From assembly GCA_004194705.1 (NCBI GenBank), contig SADC01001184.1:496001-560000 (forward strand): 64,000 nt of DNA. The letters run 5' to 3'. A program made the translations under genes and the position numbers. Every line of letters begins with the position of its first letter. The stretch's first letter is position 1. The notes under the pieces are model-generated. The model had not been told where the DNA came from. It saw nothing but the letters and a program-made list of their open reading frames with translations, and did not search any database. The stretch comes from Ditylenchus dipsaci. Its lineage: Eukaryota > Nematoda > Chromadorea > Rhabditida > Anguinidae. Shown here piece by piece: positions 12,576-25,137 of the stretch.

Positions 12576-14236
12576 AATAGTTGTAGAGAATAAGGCCAAT
12601 CTGAATAATTTCTATTTACAAATAATAAAAGCCTTTACAAATGTAGAAAAAGAAAACAAACCTAGAAAATTCTGCAGTGTTTTTATTGCGAAACTGGCGA
12701 AAAACAGAGCTGGCTCTAGCAAGGGCTAAAACGCACCTCATCACATAAACAATTTTAGTTTGAAGTCTCAAAAGACATTGGCCATGTGTTTACTTGTATG
12801 TTTTAGAGCTCAAACACCTAATGGAAAACAAAATTTAGTAGTAAATACTAGCTTAATGCATTATTATCCGTCGATTTTAAAGGACCATGAAACTTGATAA
12901 GCAGAGCAATTTGCGGAATTTGAATTCGCGCAGGACCACCTTAATTTTATAAATAATTTTTTCGAGTTCTTTATTGTTTGCATTTGAAATTTGTTCAAAA
13001 ATATGAACCATCCATTGGTCGAGCCAAACGCAGCTTGACAGTGCCAGATCAAACAAGTTAGGGATTCATTGCTCTACAGCTTTCTATTTCAAGATTAGGA
13101 CCTTTATTGACTAAAAAATAAAATTTAAATACAAAGCGTGCACAAAAAATTCAAAAACTATTTCAAAAAACAATAATTCAAAAAGGCTCTAGGAAATTCA
13201 TCCATCAGGAAATTCTTATGATTTTTTGATTTTTTTATTACTGATTTTTCGGGGTTTTTAAATGTTTGTTTTTACTGGTACCCCGAGTCAAATTTTTTCA
13301 AAACGGTGTATGTAAAATGACCTCGAAAATTTGAAAGACCGTGTAGATAAAATGGTCTGAAAATTTTTGGTGCCCCCCATAAGAAATTTTTGGCCTCGCC
13401 TCTGGTACCTAAGAGACAACGAAAAATATTTTTTTTGGTTATGGCTGCTTTTTTTTTGTTGCTACTGGTGTTGTTTTGATCCCAAATTTTTCGTTCAAAT
13501 TATTTTTGTTTATTTTATTTTATAACATAATATTATGTTTCTTCTCAGAAAGCGAAGACAATGTAACTGCACGAAAAATCTGATTTATATTTTGTTTAAT
13601 TTCAAGTCTTATAATATTTATTCATTCATTCATTGAGCTTCCCACAAATAATTACAAAACCATGGCAAAAATTACATTCAAAAGAGACTAGATCAAAAAA
13701 GACAACAATTTGGAATATTTTTGCCTCGAATATTATGTAAAAAGAATATTAGCCTATCTTGTTTCTGGTTCACAAAAATATTTTCCAGAAATTATCTTCC
13801 TTCTAACCATACTCAACGAGAAACTGTCTTCGTTGTCCAAACATATATCCATTTTAGAAACAGACCGATCAGCCATCTAAAATATTTATCTTTAGTGCCG
13901 AAGCTCAAATGTTCAAAAATCCCAGATAAATAAATATATAAAAGATAATTGTCACTAATATTCATGGTGAAAAGTCATAATGCACCCGCGCTTTCCAATT
14001 TAATGTCCCTTAAAAAGTGCCATTCAAAAAGACGACTCGGTTTGAGTTGAAATTGATAGTATGAAAAACATACCGGCCGTCACTAATCTGATCTAATGGC
14101 CTAATCTAGCTACCATTAGAGATAGGTCGAAATAAAATAATAAGCAGTAAAGATAGCAGTAAAGACAATAGTAAAGATCTCCTAGCATATTATACTGTGC
14201 ATTTTACAGTGACGCTTTATGTAAAAATGTCTTAAT
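12576..14236. other. Intergenic region, no gene seen
   Basis: This lies between the SPATA20 start and the FCHO 3' end and is very AT-rich. About 13270-13410 resembles sequence at 33150-33320 (CTCGCCTCTGG versus AGAGGCGTAGCCAG), probably the end of a dispersed repeat. No convincing coding frame is visible. Confidence 0.5.
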
Positions 14237-14238
14237 TA

Positions 14239-14395
14239 CCGTATTTCCTCTAATAAGCGCCCCCGCTCCAATAAGCGCCCCCCCCCCTATTTTTGACTAA
14301 AATTTTGGAGTTAAGGCCTTTTCTGATTGACAATTTCAAAATTTTTAGGGGTTTGAAAAATAAGCGCCCCGGGGCGCTTATTAGAGGAAATACGG
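14239..14395. mobile_element. TA-flanked MITE, CCGTATTTCCTCTAATAAGCG family
   Basis: This 157-bp near-palindrome has ends CCGTATTTCCTCTAATAAGC and its complement, with TA on both sides. It is the best preserved of at least five copies here (also 24659, 46079, 48263 and 59397). It does not code and lies just downstream of the FCHO stop. Confidence 0.85.
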
Positions 14396-14443
14396 TAGTT
14401 AGCTACGAATTTTATAACAATTCTCAATTTTATTCAACAAAAT

Positions 14444-17400
14444 TCAAGTAAATTCAAGTAAATTGTCATAAATTTTTGTTTTGAACGTTGTATTCATTTC
14501 AATAAATAAGTTTCGTTTTACAAAATAGTGTCGGTGATCGATATAATAACAGTGATCACCTGGAATTGTACAGTTGTATTGGCCGGCACCGATGGGCCAC
14601 CAGATATCTTTATCCTGGCTTTCAAGGACCCATTGCACTCTCGTGCTTGGAAAGCTCAGTTAGTGTCCAGTTTAGTGTGCTGTTCTCTTCATTCCTTAAA
14701 AACCAAAAATTTTATTAATTAAGCAACACAATTTTAACCATTTAGCTTCTGGAACTGAGTTGAAGGATAGCATTTTGCCGCTGATCGACGTGCTGAATAT
14801 AATATTAAGAAGTGTGTTATGCGCAGTTGTGTCCTGGTTGGTGTTCAACTTGTAGTCGATTCTTAAGTCTGTTTGTCCAACTTCTGTTTTCCAATAAGCA
14901 GTGAAGAACAGTGGAGGGGAATAGCCATCTGTCAACGTGTACCTGACCAGCTGGAAAAGTTTGGCGTTTTTTTCAAAAAAAACGAAATAACCTACATCGA
15001 CGTTGTGAAAAGTGTTGTCTGGCTTCATTTTTTGTTGTTCCGATAACCAATTTGTGAGTGTTTTCCGTTCAATTAGGAATGAGTACGTTTCGCTTGGAGG
15101 CTCACAGCTACAGATGGATTGCAGTAGCTAGAAGAAGTTTTATTTATTTATTAATTGAAATCATCGGGGTCTCTGAGTGTTTATTTATTCCCTAAGGGCT
15201 AAGCTTAAACTGTTGTTTTAAATGGTAGTTACAGCGATTTTTAAAAGGTCTGATTCTTGGGGGGGGTGTATTCGCTACTAGCGCCAAACATTTTATCTCT
15301 TAACCAAAACGAAATTAACGAAAAATGCCCCGCATTGGATCTGTTTATAAGTTTGACTCTTGATCTCGACTTCTAGTTAAGTTTGATTGTTACAAAAAAA
15401 TCTCGAAAAATAAACCTTTTTATTCGGCGAAATATCCTTAATTTCATGAGCATTTTTCAAGCTGAATTTAAGAGGCCTGATGTCTGTAGCCTCATCCAGT
15501 AGACGCGGCAAAATAGACATTGGAAGAGATATCATTACGGTTCCAAACACCCGGACGATCACCCTGAAATTCGTTGCTAGAACATTTCTCCAAGATGTGA
15601 AAAATAATTTACTTTGACATGTCTTCTCCTTTGAACAAAGCATGCACATACTCATTCACAGCTAAAGCTATATGAAGTTTCTGCTGTTTGTTTGAGGTCG
15701 GCTGGACAATATTGGAAGAGCTAAGAGTAAGCGGTGAAGAGGATGAAGGACCAGCAAACACTGAATCGCTGTTCAAAGAGATGCCAGTTAAGTTACTTAA
15801 GGAGCCCATAAATTCTTTCCCGTTGTTAAAGCAAATGCTCGCTGCAGAAATTTTATGCTTTTGCTCTGTTTTCTAAAAAAAACTGCAATTTTTCGAGCAT
15901 CTATATTCTGCAAAAATATTACCACATTTGCAGCCTTTTCTTGGCTGTTGAGCATATTGTTGGAAGAAGCGGCAATTGTGGACGATGAATTGGATTGCAT
16001 CAACTGAGCATTTGGAGTGTGCGAACGTGGGCGAGCCCTAGCAATGCCTGAATCGCTATGAATGAGGATATTGAGTTGTTAGAAGTCAAAGTACTACCAG
16101 TTCCAGCACCAAATGAACTCCCAGAGACTGATTGAGAAAAATCGAAATTAGGAGATGGCATTGAATAATCCACTTCTGTAAAAATCAGAATATACCATTC
16201 TGAAACACAGCTATCTAAAATACCGGAAAATTTTTCCTTAAATGTTCATCTCCAGTCAATGTGGCTCTCAATGGTTTGATATTAGTATGGTTGAGACTCT
16301 GAGAAAATGGGTTTTGAACATCGGTTGTGGAAGATGACCATGGATCCTACAAGAAAAAACTGAGTAGGTGAAACTTTAATTTACGAATATCACCTTATCG
16401 AATGTGGAACTTCTTTGCAAAGAAATATGACCAATAGCACTGCGTAGCTCATCCACAGAGGCATTGATCTTTGGTTCAGACTCGTTAATGGGTTTGATTT
16501 GAAGAGCTTTTATTTTAGACGTTTGGAACTCTGTTTCATCATCGTCTTCTTAACTCAGCTTTAAGTTTAAAAAAAATGTGAATGAGTTTTGAAAAAACCT
16601 GATGAAGAAGTATAAGACGTCCAATCTTTTTCTAGTTTTGTATTGGATGCTTCCAATAAACTAGATGGTATTGTAAATCCTTCAGCATCCACCTTACTTT
16701 GTAAAGATGGCACAAAGCCATTGCCGATCGACGAAGAAATCGGTCGTTCAGCAAGAGGCGGTGGCTCAGAGCTAGGAATAGGTGGAGGAGGACCTAGACC
16801 AAGCATAAGGCTTGCAAATGGATCCACTCCAGATAAACTTGAAGTTCCGAAAGAGTTAGCAAAGTTTACAGGCTAAAATCACAATTTTGCTTTTACGAAA
16901 AATCTACACCATAATAAAATTTTACCGTTTTTTCGTCACTCTTGGAACTACTCGTCGTGCTCCTATTATCTTCGGTTCTAGAAAAGGGCTCACATTATAT
17001 ATTCAAAACAAAAAAAGTTTTTGTATATTACTGCAGATAATCTTTATTTTCGCTCATTTGGGTCAGGTCATTGATAGAATTTTTGGACTTGCGATAGCGT
17101 CTCAAAAAGTTGCCTAAAAATACTATTATTAACCTGAAACCAGTAAGTGAGATACTTTTATATCCCAGTGACGTATTGTCGCCTGCATTTGAAGCACCAC
17201 CATCATTGTAGCTGGCTGAGAAGTCTGTAGTGTTATCACTAGTGCTGGTTGGTAAGTTGGACTGTGAAGCAGAGTGCTTTTTCCTCCTTAATTAATGATT
17301 TTATGCTTCAAATAATAATATTAGCCAACCATTGAGTGATTCTTTGTCTACCCAGCCAAGACGAAAATTGTGGTACATACGAAGAGTGTGCGGCAGCACT

Positions 17401-19148
17401 ATTGGCAGGGACAGGCAAGTTGGCTGTGCCAAGGCCCGATTCAGAGTCACTATCTCCAGATTTCTTTTAAAAAAGTCACTGTACTATGCTTTTACAATAA
17501 AACATTCACAAATTCCTACGGAATCTGAACCATGCGGGTTGTGCACAGAAGTGGTCCATGTCTCATCAATACCCAAAAGATCGTTTACAGTGGGAGGGAC
17601 ATTCTCAATTGGATTTGGGCAAGAGATAACAGCAGAAGAGTTAGACGAAGACGGTTGGGAGCCAGCAGCAGAGAGAGCAGGCAACCCATCCAAATCTGCT
17701 GGCAATTCATCCGCCTCAGTCCATTTAATTGGCTCTAAAATACAACAAACTGAATTTCGGGAAAACCCAACAACGACATACGAGGTCTTTCTCTGCCAGT
17801 GCCCCTTTCTTCAACAAATCGAAACATTACATTTTCTACATTGAACCTTTCCAAATTCTGACGAAAGTCGGTAGTGACCTGCATATTAGCAGTTGTAAAC
17901 TGTAAAACGCTTGCTAGAACACACCTGGGATATGGCACTATGAGAATCATCCAAACTTCTAGCCAAGTGACCAAAAAACTTTTGTATTTGAAGAAGATGA
18001 GCATGGTCGTGCGCTACAAATTCCAAAACTATTTTAAGCAAAAAAATAATCAGAAATGGTACCCTGGAAGGCACTGGTCGCCTTCAACATCTTGTCTTCA
18101 AAAGTGTCTCTGACTTGATTGTATTTCTCAACATAGGTTTTGTATTCTTCGTGTGCTTTTATCAGCTTATTTTTGGCCTGCAACAAACTTATAAATTGTA
18201 AATATTGGGTTTTGTCATAAATAAAAATTTGTGGCATTGTGTATTTTCAACAAATTTTTAAAAACTTTCCTAAATTTGACCTCTCATTTTGTAGCTGACA
18301 ATCCTGGCTACAAAATTAGAGGTCAGCTTTAAAAAACCTAGAAAAAAATTATAGAAAAAGCACGATGCCACAAAAATGTTCGTTGGAAAACCTAACGTAT
18401 TTATGACACGGCCTAATATTGGTGATTTTACCAAAATCCGACTGCTCAAATGTTGAACTATTAAAAAAAACCTTCAAGAATTCTTTGGCTGATTCTTTCG
18501 TGTTTCCCAGTTCACATTTGAGGTTAGCCACTTCTGCACACCGCTGCGTATATGTTTCTTTGGCCTAAACACCTTTGTTTACAGCCCATGTAGTTGAAAA
18601 CGGAAAACAAAACCTTTTGGAGGCACGTGGTTGTGGTCTGCATAAGATTTACTGCATCCAAAACATCGTATTCCTTGACTCTCTTCCTCGACTTTACTAG
18701 GTCATCATGGTATTTGATTATCTCCTTGGAAAGCTCAGTCAAATTTTTTAGCACAGATGTTTGGATCTCTAGACACAAACCGACATTTGATTAAATGGGC
18801 ACGAAAATTTAAAATATTACCAGACCAGAGTTCAAGGGTTCCTTTAAAGAATTATTAAGTTTAAGGGATGACTTTAAGATATTATTATTTATACCTTTAG
18901 TCACCCTCCAAGTCTCCGTGAAGGCACCATTAAAAGAAACAAAATTTCCAACCTAAAGTCCGTTTCAATGACTGCCCAACTTCAATAAAATCAAACTACT
19001 TACCCTATTAATGCTTTTATTCAGAGATTTGAGCATGTCATCTTCCATGCTGATTCTCTCTTTTACAAAAGTGCCCAACTCATGGACAGTGTCTTCTCCT
19101 TTTTTGAGGTTTTCATATAATACATGATATCCAATATGTTTTTCGCCC
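14444..19148 (-). CDS. FCHO: FCHO-type F-BAR / mu-homology endocytic protein (first exon missing)
   Basis: FCHO proteins nucleate clathrin-coated pits, binding membrane through an F-BAR domain and AP-2, Eps15 and cargo through a linker and C-terminal mu-homology domain. The first recognised exon (19148) starts GEKHIGYHVLYENLKKGED, then VHELGTFVKERISMEDDML. Further F-BAR exons give VGNFVSFNGAFTETW, LTELSKEIIKYHDDLVKSRK, HEEYKTYVEKYNQVRDTFED and the FCHO-type GTGRERP (about 17800). A low-complexity linker follows with DPF and DPW AP-2-type motifs (DPFASLMLGLGPP near 16820, DPWSS near 16345). The mu-homology part holds ALAVNEYVHALFKGED (15610-15660), VIVRVFGTVMISLP and GYFVFFEKNAKLFQLVRYTL. Exons end at the stop at 14444. 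A short first exon coding the initiating Met and the residues before GEK is expected upstream and was not found. The 3' end is less certain. Confidence 0.9.
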
Positions 19149-19200
19149 TAAATGAACAGTTAGAAAGTTAGTCAGTCAGTATCATAGAAGTAGTAAAAAT

Positions 19201-19675
19201 TGGTTGGCCAAACTGGCGGACGATATTTTGCGGATGCGTGTTTCCGGACGTGATTTTTGGGACGGAGCTTTGCGGACGAGGTTTTGCGCCTCAACTTTCG
19301 CGGATCAAATCTTGCGGACGTAAGATTTGCGGACGAAGATTCGTGGACGAACATTTGCGGACAAACATTTGCGGACGAGGGTTCGCGGACGATATATATA
19401 ACTAGATCACTCTCATTCTGCAAGATTTCCTAGACCTCAATCGCAGTCACTCAGTCGCAGTCACATTGCGTCCGAAAATTTTCGTTCGCAAGTACTGATG
19501 CGCAAAAGTCGGTCCGCAAATGTTTGTCCGCAAATGTTGCGTCCGCAAAATTTGATCCGCAAAATTTCGTCCGCAAATATCCGTCCGCAAATTTTCGTCC
19601 GCTAATGTTTCGTCCGCAAAATTTGGTTCGCAAGCGTTGCGTCTGCAAAATGTTGTCCGCAAGTCTGGCCAACCC
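19201..19675. mobile_element. Fold-back element with TTTTGCGGACGAA tandem arms
   Basis: Left and right arms consist of about ten copies each of a 12-13 base unit (TTTGCGGACGAA), in opposite orientation, ending in TGGTTGGCCAAAC and GTCTGGCCAACCC. An exact 8-bp duplication GTAAAAAT flanks it (19193-19200 and 19676-19683). No coding capacity. Confidence 0.9.
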
Positions 19676-19724
19676 GTAAAAATGCCATAAGTTTTAAATT
19701 TTTGTGTGTTTTCACCTAGTTTTT

Positions 19725-20227
19725 GGACGATACGTAAAAATGCTCGCGCTCGGGGAAAAAGTGACCGCGTTATGTGAAAAAGCGGACGCGTTTTTAGTTC
19801 TAGTCAAAAAGGCGAAAATATGCCCGCTTTTTGTGAAAAAGTGCCCGCTTTTTTGAGAAAGGGCCATCTTTTTGTGAAAAACTTCCTCTTTTTGTGAAAA
19901 AGTGCACGCTTTTTGTGAAAGAATGCCCGGTTCTGGATGTACCGTGTTATATTCATTATGTTTCATATGAAGCGTAATTCTACAAGCTGAAACTTCAGGA
20001 TTTTGCAGTAAAAGAATGGTATATTATGTGGTTGCCAAAAAATGCAGACTCAGTCCTTGTTATAGAGCGGTTTCACAAAAAAACGGGCACTTTTTCACAA
20101 AAAGCGGGCGCATTTCACAAAAAGCGGGCACTTTTTCGCCTTTTTGACTGTAACGAAAAAACGCGGGCACTTTTTCACATAAAGCGGGCACTTTTTTCCC
20201 AAACGCAGGCATTTTTCCGTTTTGTCC
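19725..20227. mobile_element. Fold-back element with TTTTTGTGAAAAAGTGCCCGC tandem arms
   Basis: Arms of tandem units around GTGAAAAAGTGCCCGCTTTT face each other. Ends are GGACGATACGTAAAAATGC and the complement of GGACAAAACGGAAAAATGC. Flanks CTAGTTTTT (19716-19724) and CTAGTTCTT (20228-20236) make a 9-bp duplication with one mismatch. It sits only 50 bases from the previous fold-back. Confidence 0.85.
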
Positions 20228-20505
20228 CTAGTTCTTTCAGATCAGAATCTTAGTTTCTTCTGCCCAAAATAAGTAGATGGCATATTTTTACGTGACTTTC
20301 GAATAATTTAAGAAGAAAATAGCAAAAAGGTTAAATAAAAAGAAGCAGAACGACCCGATTGGAGAAGAGCACTTGAAAACGGACTGGTCGATGAATTATC
20401 CCGTTGAGGAGTCTCGGTTAACCAACAAAGGTATAGCCAAAAAATAACAACGCCATAATTCAAATTCACTGACAGATATTTAAAATGGGATTTAAAATGG
20501 GAGTA

Positions 20506-21352
20506 CAGTCAATCCCCGCTATAGTGACGCCTCGATATAGGAACACCCTCGCTGTAATGACACCTTGCAGAAGATTTGGTTGGTTCTGACTAAAAAGCTT
20601 TAGACTGTACCCCCGCTACAGAGACACCCCGCTATAGTGACACCCTCGCTATAGTGACACCCCAGACCGGTCCCAACAAATGAAAATACCCTCGATATTG
20701 TAACACATGTCAAGTTTTGTTTACTAAAGTTGCAACTTTAAGTGAAATTTCTTTAAAAGACGAAACTTAAGCTCTCCGTAAATTTCTTCCATATTAATTA
20801 CGTGGTTTTTTTTCATTACCAATATTCAACCCAATGGTGTATATAATGCTGAACAACTGTAGTACAGTTCAAAACTGTCATACAGTTGTGATAAATTTTT
20901 GCAATTGTAGTGCAGTTTCTCGGCATTATTCACATAACTGGTTTAATCAAATTTATTAATTTCGGTTTTCTCTCAGGAAAAACTATTATTTCGCTATTTA
21001 GGCCCGCGACTCTCAATTTAGATGCTGAAAAATGTGTACGTTAATTCCAGAGTTGCGAGTCTGAATGGCGAATTTATAGTGTTCGATCAACCTTCGACCA
21101 GCAAAATCTATATAGTTTAGATTATACTAACGCATGAGAGCTGTCAAAAGACTTTGAAAATTGGGTTGAAAGGTGTTAGACCCTAGACAGTATGAGCTTT
21201 TGCTTTATGCATAAAATCGACAAGTGACTGTATTACCATTTGCGAAACCCTCGATATAGTGACACTTTTGAAGACATTTTTTGAAAACCCTCGCTACAGC
21301 GACACCCCATAGCCGGTCCCGAGGGGTGTCACTATAGCGGGGGTTGACTCTG
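20506..21352. mobile_element. Tigger/pogo-like non-autonomous element
   Basis: It starts after TA with CAGTCAATCCCCGCTATAGT and ends ACTATAGCGGGGGTTGACTC, typical of pogo/Tigger termini. Both ends repeat the phrase CTCGCTATAGTGACACC several times. The interior contains paired ACAACTGTA/TACAGTTGT motifs. No transposase is visible. Confidence 0.7.
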
Positions 21353-22618
21353 TCTGTCAAAACTGATGATCGAGACATGAATTGTAATAACGCTATGATT
21401 CTGCAAAAGCGTTGGAATTTTCCAGGAATATCCTGTAGAAACTGACCCAGAAGTGCTCCCCATACTGCAACAGCATGATAACCTGTGTGCCAGATACAGT
21501 TGTTCTTTTCTGAAATAAGTATATAAATCACATAAAGAAAAGTAACATGCTTTATGGCCAATTTATACAAGGAAGAAAATTTGAGCAGAATCGTTCCGAC
21601 TGGAAAAAGGACACCCAAATTAGCTGGTAATAATCAACCAGCAATTGTGAAAATTTGAGCCGGGCAGAAAACAAAATGAAAACGAAGGATCCCTTTCATT
21701 TTTCTCTCTTCCCAAACGATAATGATCGCCGCCACAGCACTAAAGACCCAGTTTCTCATGCTGCACTAGAAGTGCGAAAAAGAATTAGAGTGTGAGAGAT
21801 CACACAGGCCACACAAAATTAAAATATAACAGAGCGCAGAAAAACTAAAAGAGAACGCCTCGAGAAAAATCACGCCGTCGAAAGTTCAAGTAAATAAAAC
21901 GATACAATTACAAATAGTGTTGATAAAAGTTATAAAAAAATTTCTTTTGAATCTCAATTTTCTAGTTTATCTACAAAAAAAGATTGATTTGGAGGACCAA
22001 CAATCGAATTATAAAGAAAACACATTTTCGCAAAATCAAATTTCCGCGTAATGCGCAAAGATTTGTTTTGAGAAAGTTGGCGCTATTTTAAAAACACTAT
22101 TGGGAATACAACAAGGTTATTTTAGCTTATGAAAACTCGATTGTTTGGATGTTTCAGCTAAGATGCAACAAAGGCTGTCTATCAAGAGCTTCTCATAATT
22201 TTCGAGACAAATGGCTGCCTTCAATGAAACTTAGATTCGAATAATTCGTGCAATGTTGCGGTGGTAACTAATAAAAAAAGATGTGAATTTGATTTTGGAG
22301 TTACACAAGCCTATAAAGATGTCAGAGGTTTGGTAGCCTTGGTCTACAATTTTGCAAATAAGCCGAGCAACCTGCCACATACGCAATTTTTCAACGTTTT
22401 TTGGTATACCCTGTAAAAGGGCTGAAAATTAGAAGGCCGGCTTTTTTATAAGAATAAACACGGTACCCTTTTTATTTCTTGTTTTCTCTTAGAAAACTTT
22501 CCAAAAAAGTTTCTCAATTCATACATTAGCAAAAGGATTGCTAGGATTTATCTCTAAAGTAAGTTATAGTATGCATCTCTAATTCTCAAGCCTCCTACAG
22601 CACTAGTTTTTGATTGAA
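21353..22618. other. No gene recognised
   Basis: This stretch is AT-rich and unique-looking. Purine-rich sequence at 21650-21870 could be 5' untranslated or promoter sequence for FCHO, whose first exon is missing, but no matching exon was found. Minus frames near 21205-21618 show no family signature. Confidence 0.4.
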
Positions 22619-22626
22619 TTTGTATA

Positions 22627-24060
22627 GGCGTGGCAAGACTTGAGCAATAAGATTTGCAACAGATAGTTTTTAAACAACATGTTTTGCGCCGCACGATTTG
22701 CACAATAAGCACCACAATAGTTGGGTCGCAAGAATTACGACTGATAGATGAGAAAATGTGAGATTTGAACTGCAGGATTCGCGCCGGAAGGTTCGCGCTG
22801 CATCCTTGTGTGTTGCAAGTTTCGCGCCTGATGATTTTCACGCAAAGAAATGAGCCGCAAAAATTGTGCCGAAAGATTTACGACTGTTAGATAAGATACT
22901 GAGAAATTTAAACTGCAAGATTTGGGCCCAAAGATTCGCGATGCATTTTTATAAGATTTAGGATGCAGGAATTGCGCCGCAGTTTTTTGTGCTGCAAGAT
23001 TTGAGACCCGAGTTTTTTAATGGGCAAAATTGTATGGTTTTTCGAAAACGATCGGCAAAATCGGAGTCCTTGCAATTTTTCAGGACCAAACTGTCAAAAC
23101 ACAACTGGCAAAAGCCTTCAAAATCAAGAAAATGGTTGGGTGATGATTTGGCGGCGGAAAATTTACGGCGGAATATTTGGCGGTGGAAAATTTAGCGGAA
23201 TTTCAAGAGAGCTGTTATGCATGTTTGCTTTGCAATTCCGAGTTTTTGACACCAGATTCGTGTCCAGCGTGGTCGGTTCGCAAACATTTCAACAAACTGA
23301 ATTTTTTTTTCAGAAAAAAATTCTTTAAAAAAAATTAGTTTAAATGTTTGTTGTCTTGGGTGGAACTCGAAATATGCGTGATTTTTAGGACTTAAAGGGG
23401 CATGCTCGCGCCCGATGCAATAATTCTTGCAATTCAAATTCGCGGGTACCAGGCACGCCAGAGATTTGAATTTCAAAATCGATTTTTAAATTCAAATCTC
23501 TGGCGTGCCTGGTACCCGCGAATTTGAATTGCAAGAATTATTGCATCGGGCGCGAGCATGCCCCTTTAAGAGCATTTTTTCAAGCAAACCGACCACGCTG
23601 GACACGAATCTGGTGTCAAAACTCGAAATTGCAAAGCAAACATGCATAACGGCTCTCTTGAAATTCCGCCAAATATTCCGCCGCCAAATCACCCCCACCC
23701 AAAACTTACTTCACAAATTTTGCGGCTCTAATTTTACAGTCTCTTATCTAACAGTCGTAAATGTTGCAGTGCAAATCGTGCGGCGCAAATATTGCACTAT
23801 AAAAAATAAAGCGTAAATTTTTGGGCGCAAAAATTTGCGCTTCAAATCTCACATTCTTTTGTCTAACATTCGTAAAACTTGCGGCGCAATTTTCGGGTCG
23901 CATACCCCGGTTTGCATATCATGAGATGCAAATCTTGCAACACAAAAGGATGTAGCGCAAATATTCGAGCGCATCTCTCGCAGTTCAAATCTCACAATTT
24001 TTCAAATTGCATTATATAATGATATGATCTCAAATTTTATTGCTCAAGTCTTGCCACCCC
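22627..24060. mobile_element. Fold-back element with GCGCCGCAAGATTTG repeats and nested palindromes
   Basis: Ends are GGCGTGGCAAGACTTGAGCA and the complement of GGGGTGGCAAGACTTGAGCA. Flanks TTTGTATA (22619-22626) and GTTGTATA (24061-24068) agree at 7 of 8 bases. Both arms carry degenerate repeats of the type GCGCCGCAAGATTTG. The centre is a second long inverted repeat (about 23125-23285 against 23583-23700, with GCTGGACACGAATCTGG in the right arm) that itself holds a 170-bp TTAA palindrome. Confidence 0.82.
23396..23565. mobile_element. TTAA-flanked 170-bp palindromic MITE
   Basis: This is an almost perfect hairpin with termini AGGGGCATGCTCGCGCCCGA and TTAA on both sides (23392-23395 and 23566-23569), as in piggyBac- or Kolobok-type insertion. 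The spacer is about 15 bases of ATTTCAAAATCGATTT. It is nested two levels deep. Confidence 0.88.
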
Positions 24061-24658
24061 GTTGTATAAATCCTATTTGTGAATAAAATTTCTATTTGTA
24101 CAGACAATTGTCTGGAAAATGCAGATCCTAGTTTATATTATAAAGTTACATTTTTTTTAATTTTGACTCGTTATTAATAACCTTTTTCTTTGCAATTACC
24201 ATAAAACATGATAAAAAAAATGGTTCGCAGATAATCAACGATTGATTTTGCACATAGCTCTTTTAGTTCTTTACTGAGCTTATAACATCACTGCTTTCAG
24301 CGCTTTTTGTTTATAGAAAAAGAGAGGAAGGAGAATAACTAGTCCTCGCACCCTAGTTTTCCCAATTGCTTCCTCCGCAGCAAAAAATATATGTGCAGAA
24401 TACAATTGTGTCCAATTCAATGTTGGATAACAAGAACCATTTCCTCCATACCTGTGTTTTCTTCAAAGAGTCCATTTTCCTTATACTTGTGTTTGTTGTT
24501 TGAGGCTGTTGTGGTCACTAACTAACACATATTTCCTAGATATAATATCGATTGTTTCAAACATAATGAGCTATCTAGGTGGCACTTTTTCACTCTTAAA
24601 ATCATTAGTGTGTTTACTATATTGTGTAATTAATAAAACAAACTATTACCGTATTTCC

Positions 24659-24900
24659 TCTAATAAGCGCCCCGGCGCGCTTATTTTTCAAACTCCCAAA
24701 ATCGGAAAATTTGGAATTCGATTTCGAGATTTTTGGGTGCTCAACCAAAATCTAAAATGTGGAATTGGTAGAGCTAGTGGGAGTTAAGAAAACGTATCAA
24801 ACAGCTTTGCAAAATATTGCTTCTACACTGAGATCCAGACCCTCAAAGTCGAGGGGTGGGGGCGCTTATTAGAGCGGGGCGCTTATTAGAGGAAATACAG
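24659..24900. mobile_element. TA-flanked MITE, CCGTATTTCCTCTAATAAGCG family
   Basis: A longer member (242 bp) with TA at both edges. The left end is CCGTATTTCCTCTAATAAGC and the right end TTATTAGAGGAAATACAG. Internal phrases TTTTTGGGTGCTCAACCAAA and GAGATCCAGACCCTCAAAG are shared with the copy at 46079. Confidence 0.85.
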
Positions 24901-24915
24901 TATTATACAATTATT

Positions 24916-25129
24916 GGTACTTATGCTGTTTGGGACCGACCGTCATTTTTTTGATTTTATTGCACAAATTGTTTGGCCGTTTTGTTGTAAAAAAAATCAG
25001 CAGCGGTAAAAAGCAACGCACCAAAAAAAGATACAAATAACACATGAATGTGACACACAACAAAACGGCCAAACAATTTGTGCAATAAAATCAAAAAAAT
25101 GACGGTCGGTCCCAAACAGCATAAGTACC
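24916..25129. mobile_element. 214-bp MITE with exact 8-bp duplication
   Basis: Inverted repeats of about 70 bases begin GGTACTTATGCTGTTTGGGA. CAATTATT is duplicated exactly on both sides (24908-24915 and 25130-25137), pointing to hAT-type movement. Non-coding. Confidence 0.93.
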
Positions 25130-25137
25130 CAATTATT

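Noticed and set aside
17332..17844. 170-codon plus-strand frame
   Set aside because: It lies antisense to FCHO linker exons, whose minus-strand frame matches the family.
19201..20227. CRISPR-like array
   Set aside because: Repeats are imperfect, lack unique spacers of constant length and occur as opposed arms with target duplications in a eukaryotic genome.
20026..20253. Lys/Phe-rich plus-strand frame near 20.1 kb
   Set aside because: It is the right arm of a tandem-repeat fold-back. A mirror frame occurs in the left arm.
21205..21618. 137-codon minus-strand frame upstream of FCHO
   Set aside because: Its C-terminal half lies in the Tigger-like element's right end. I found no FCHO N-terminal residues in it.
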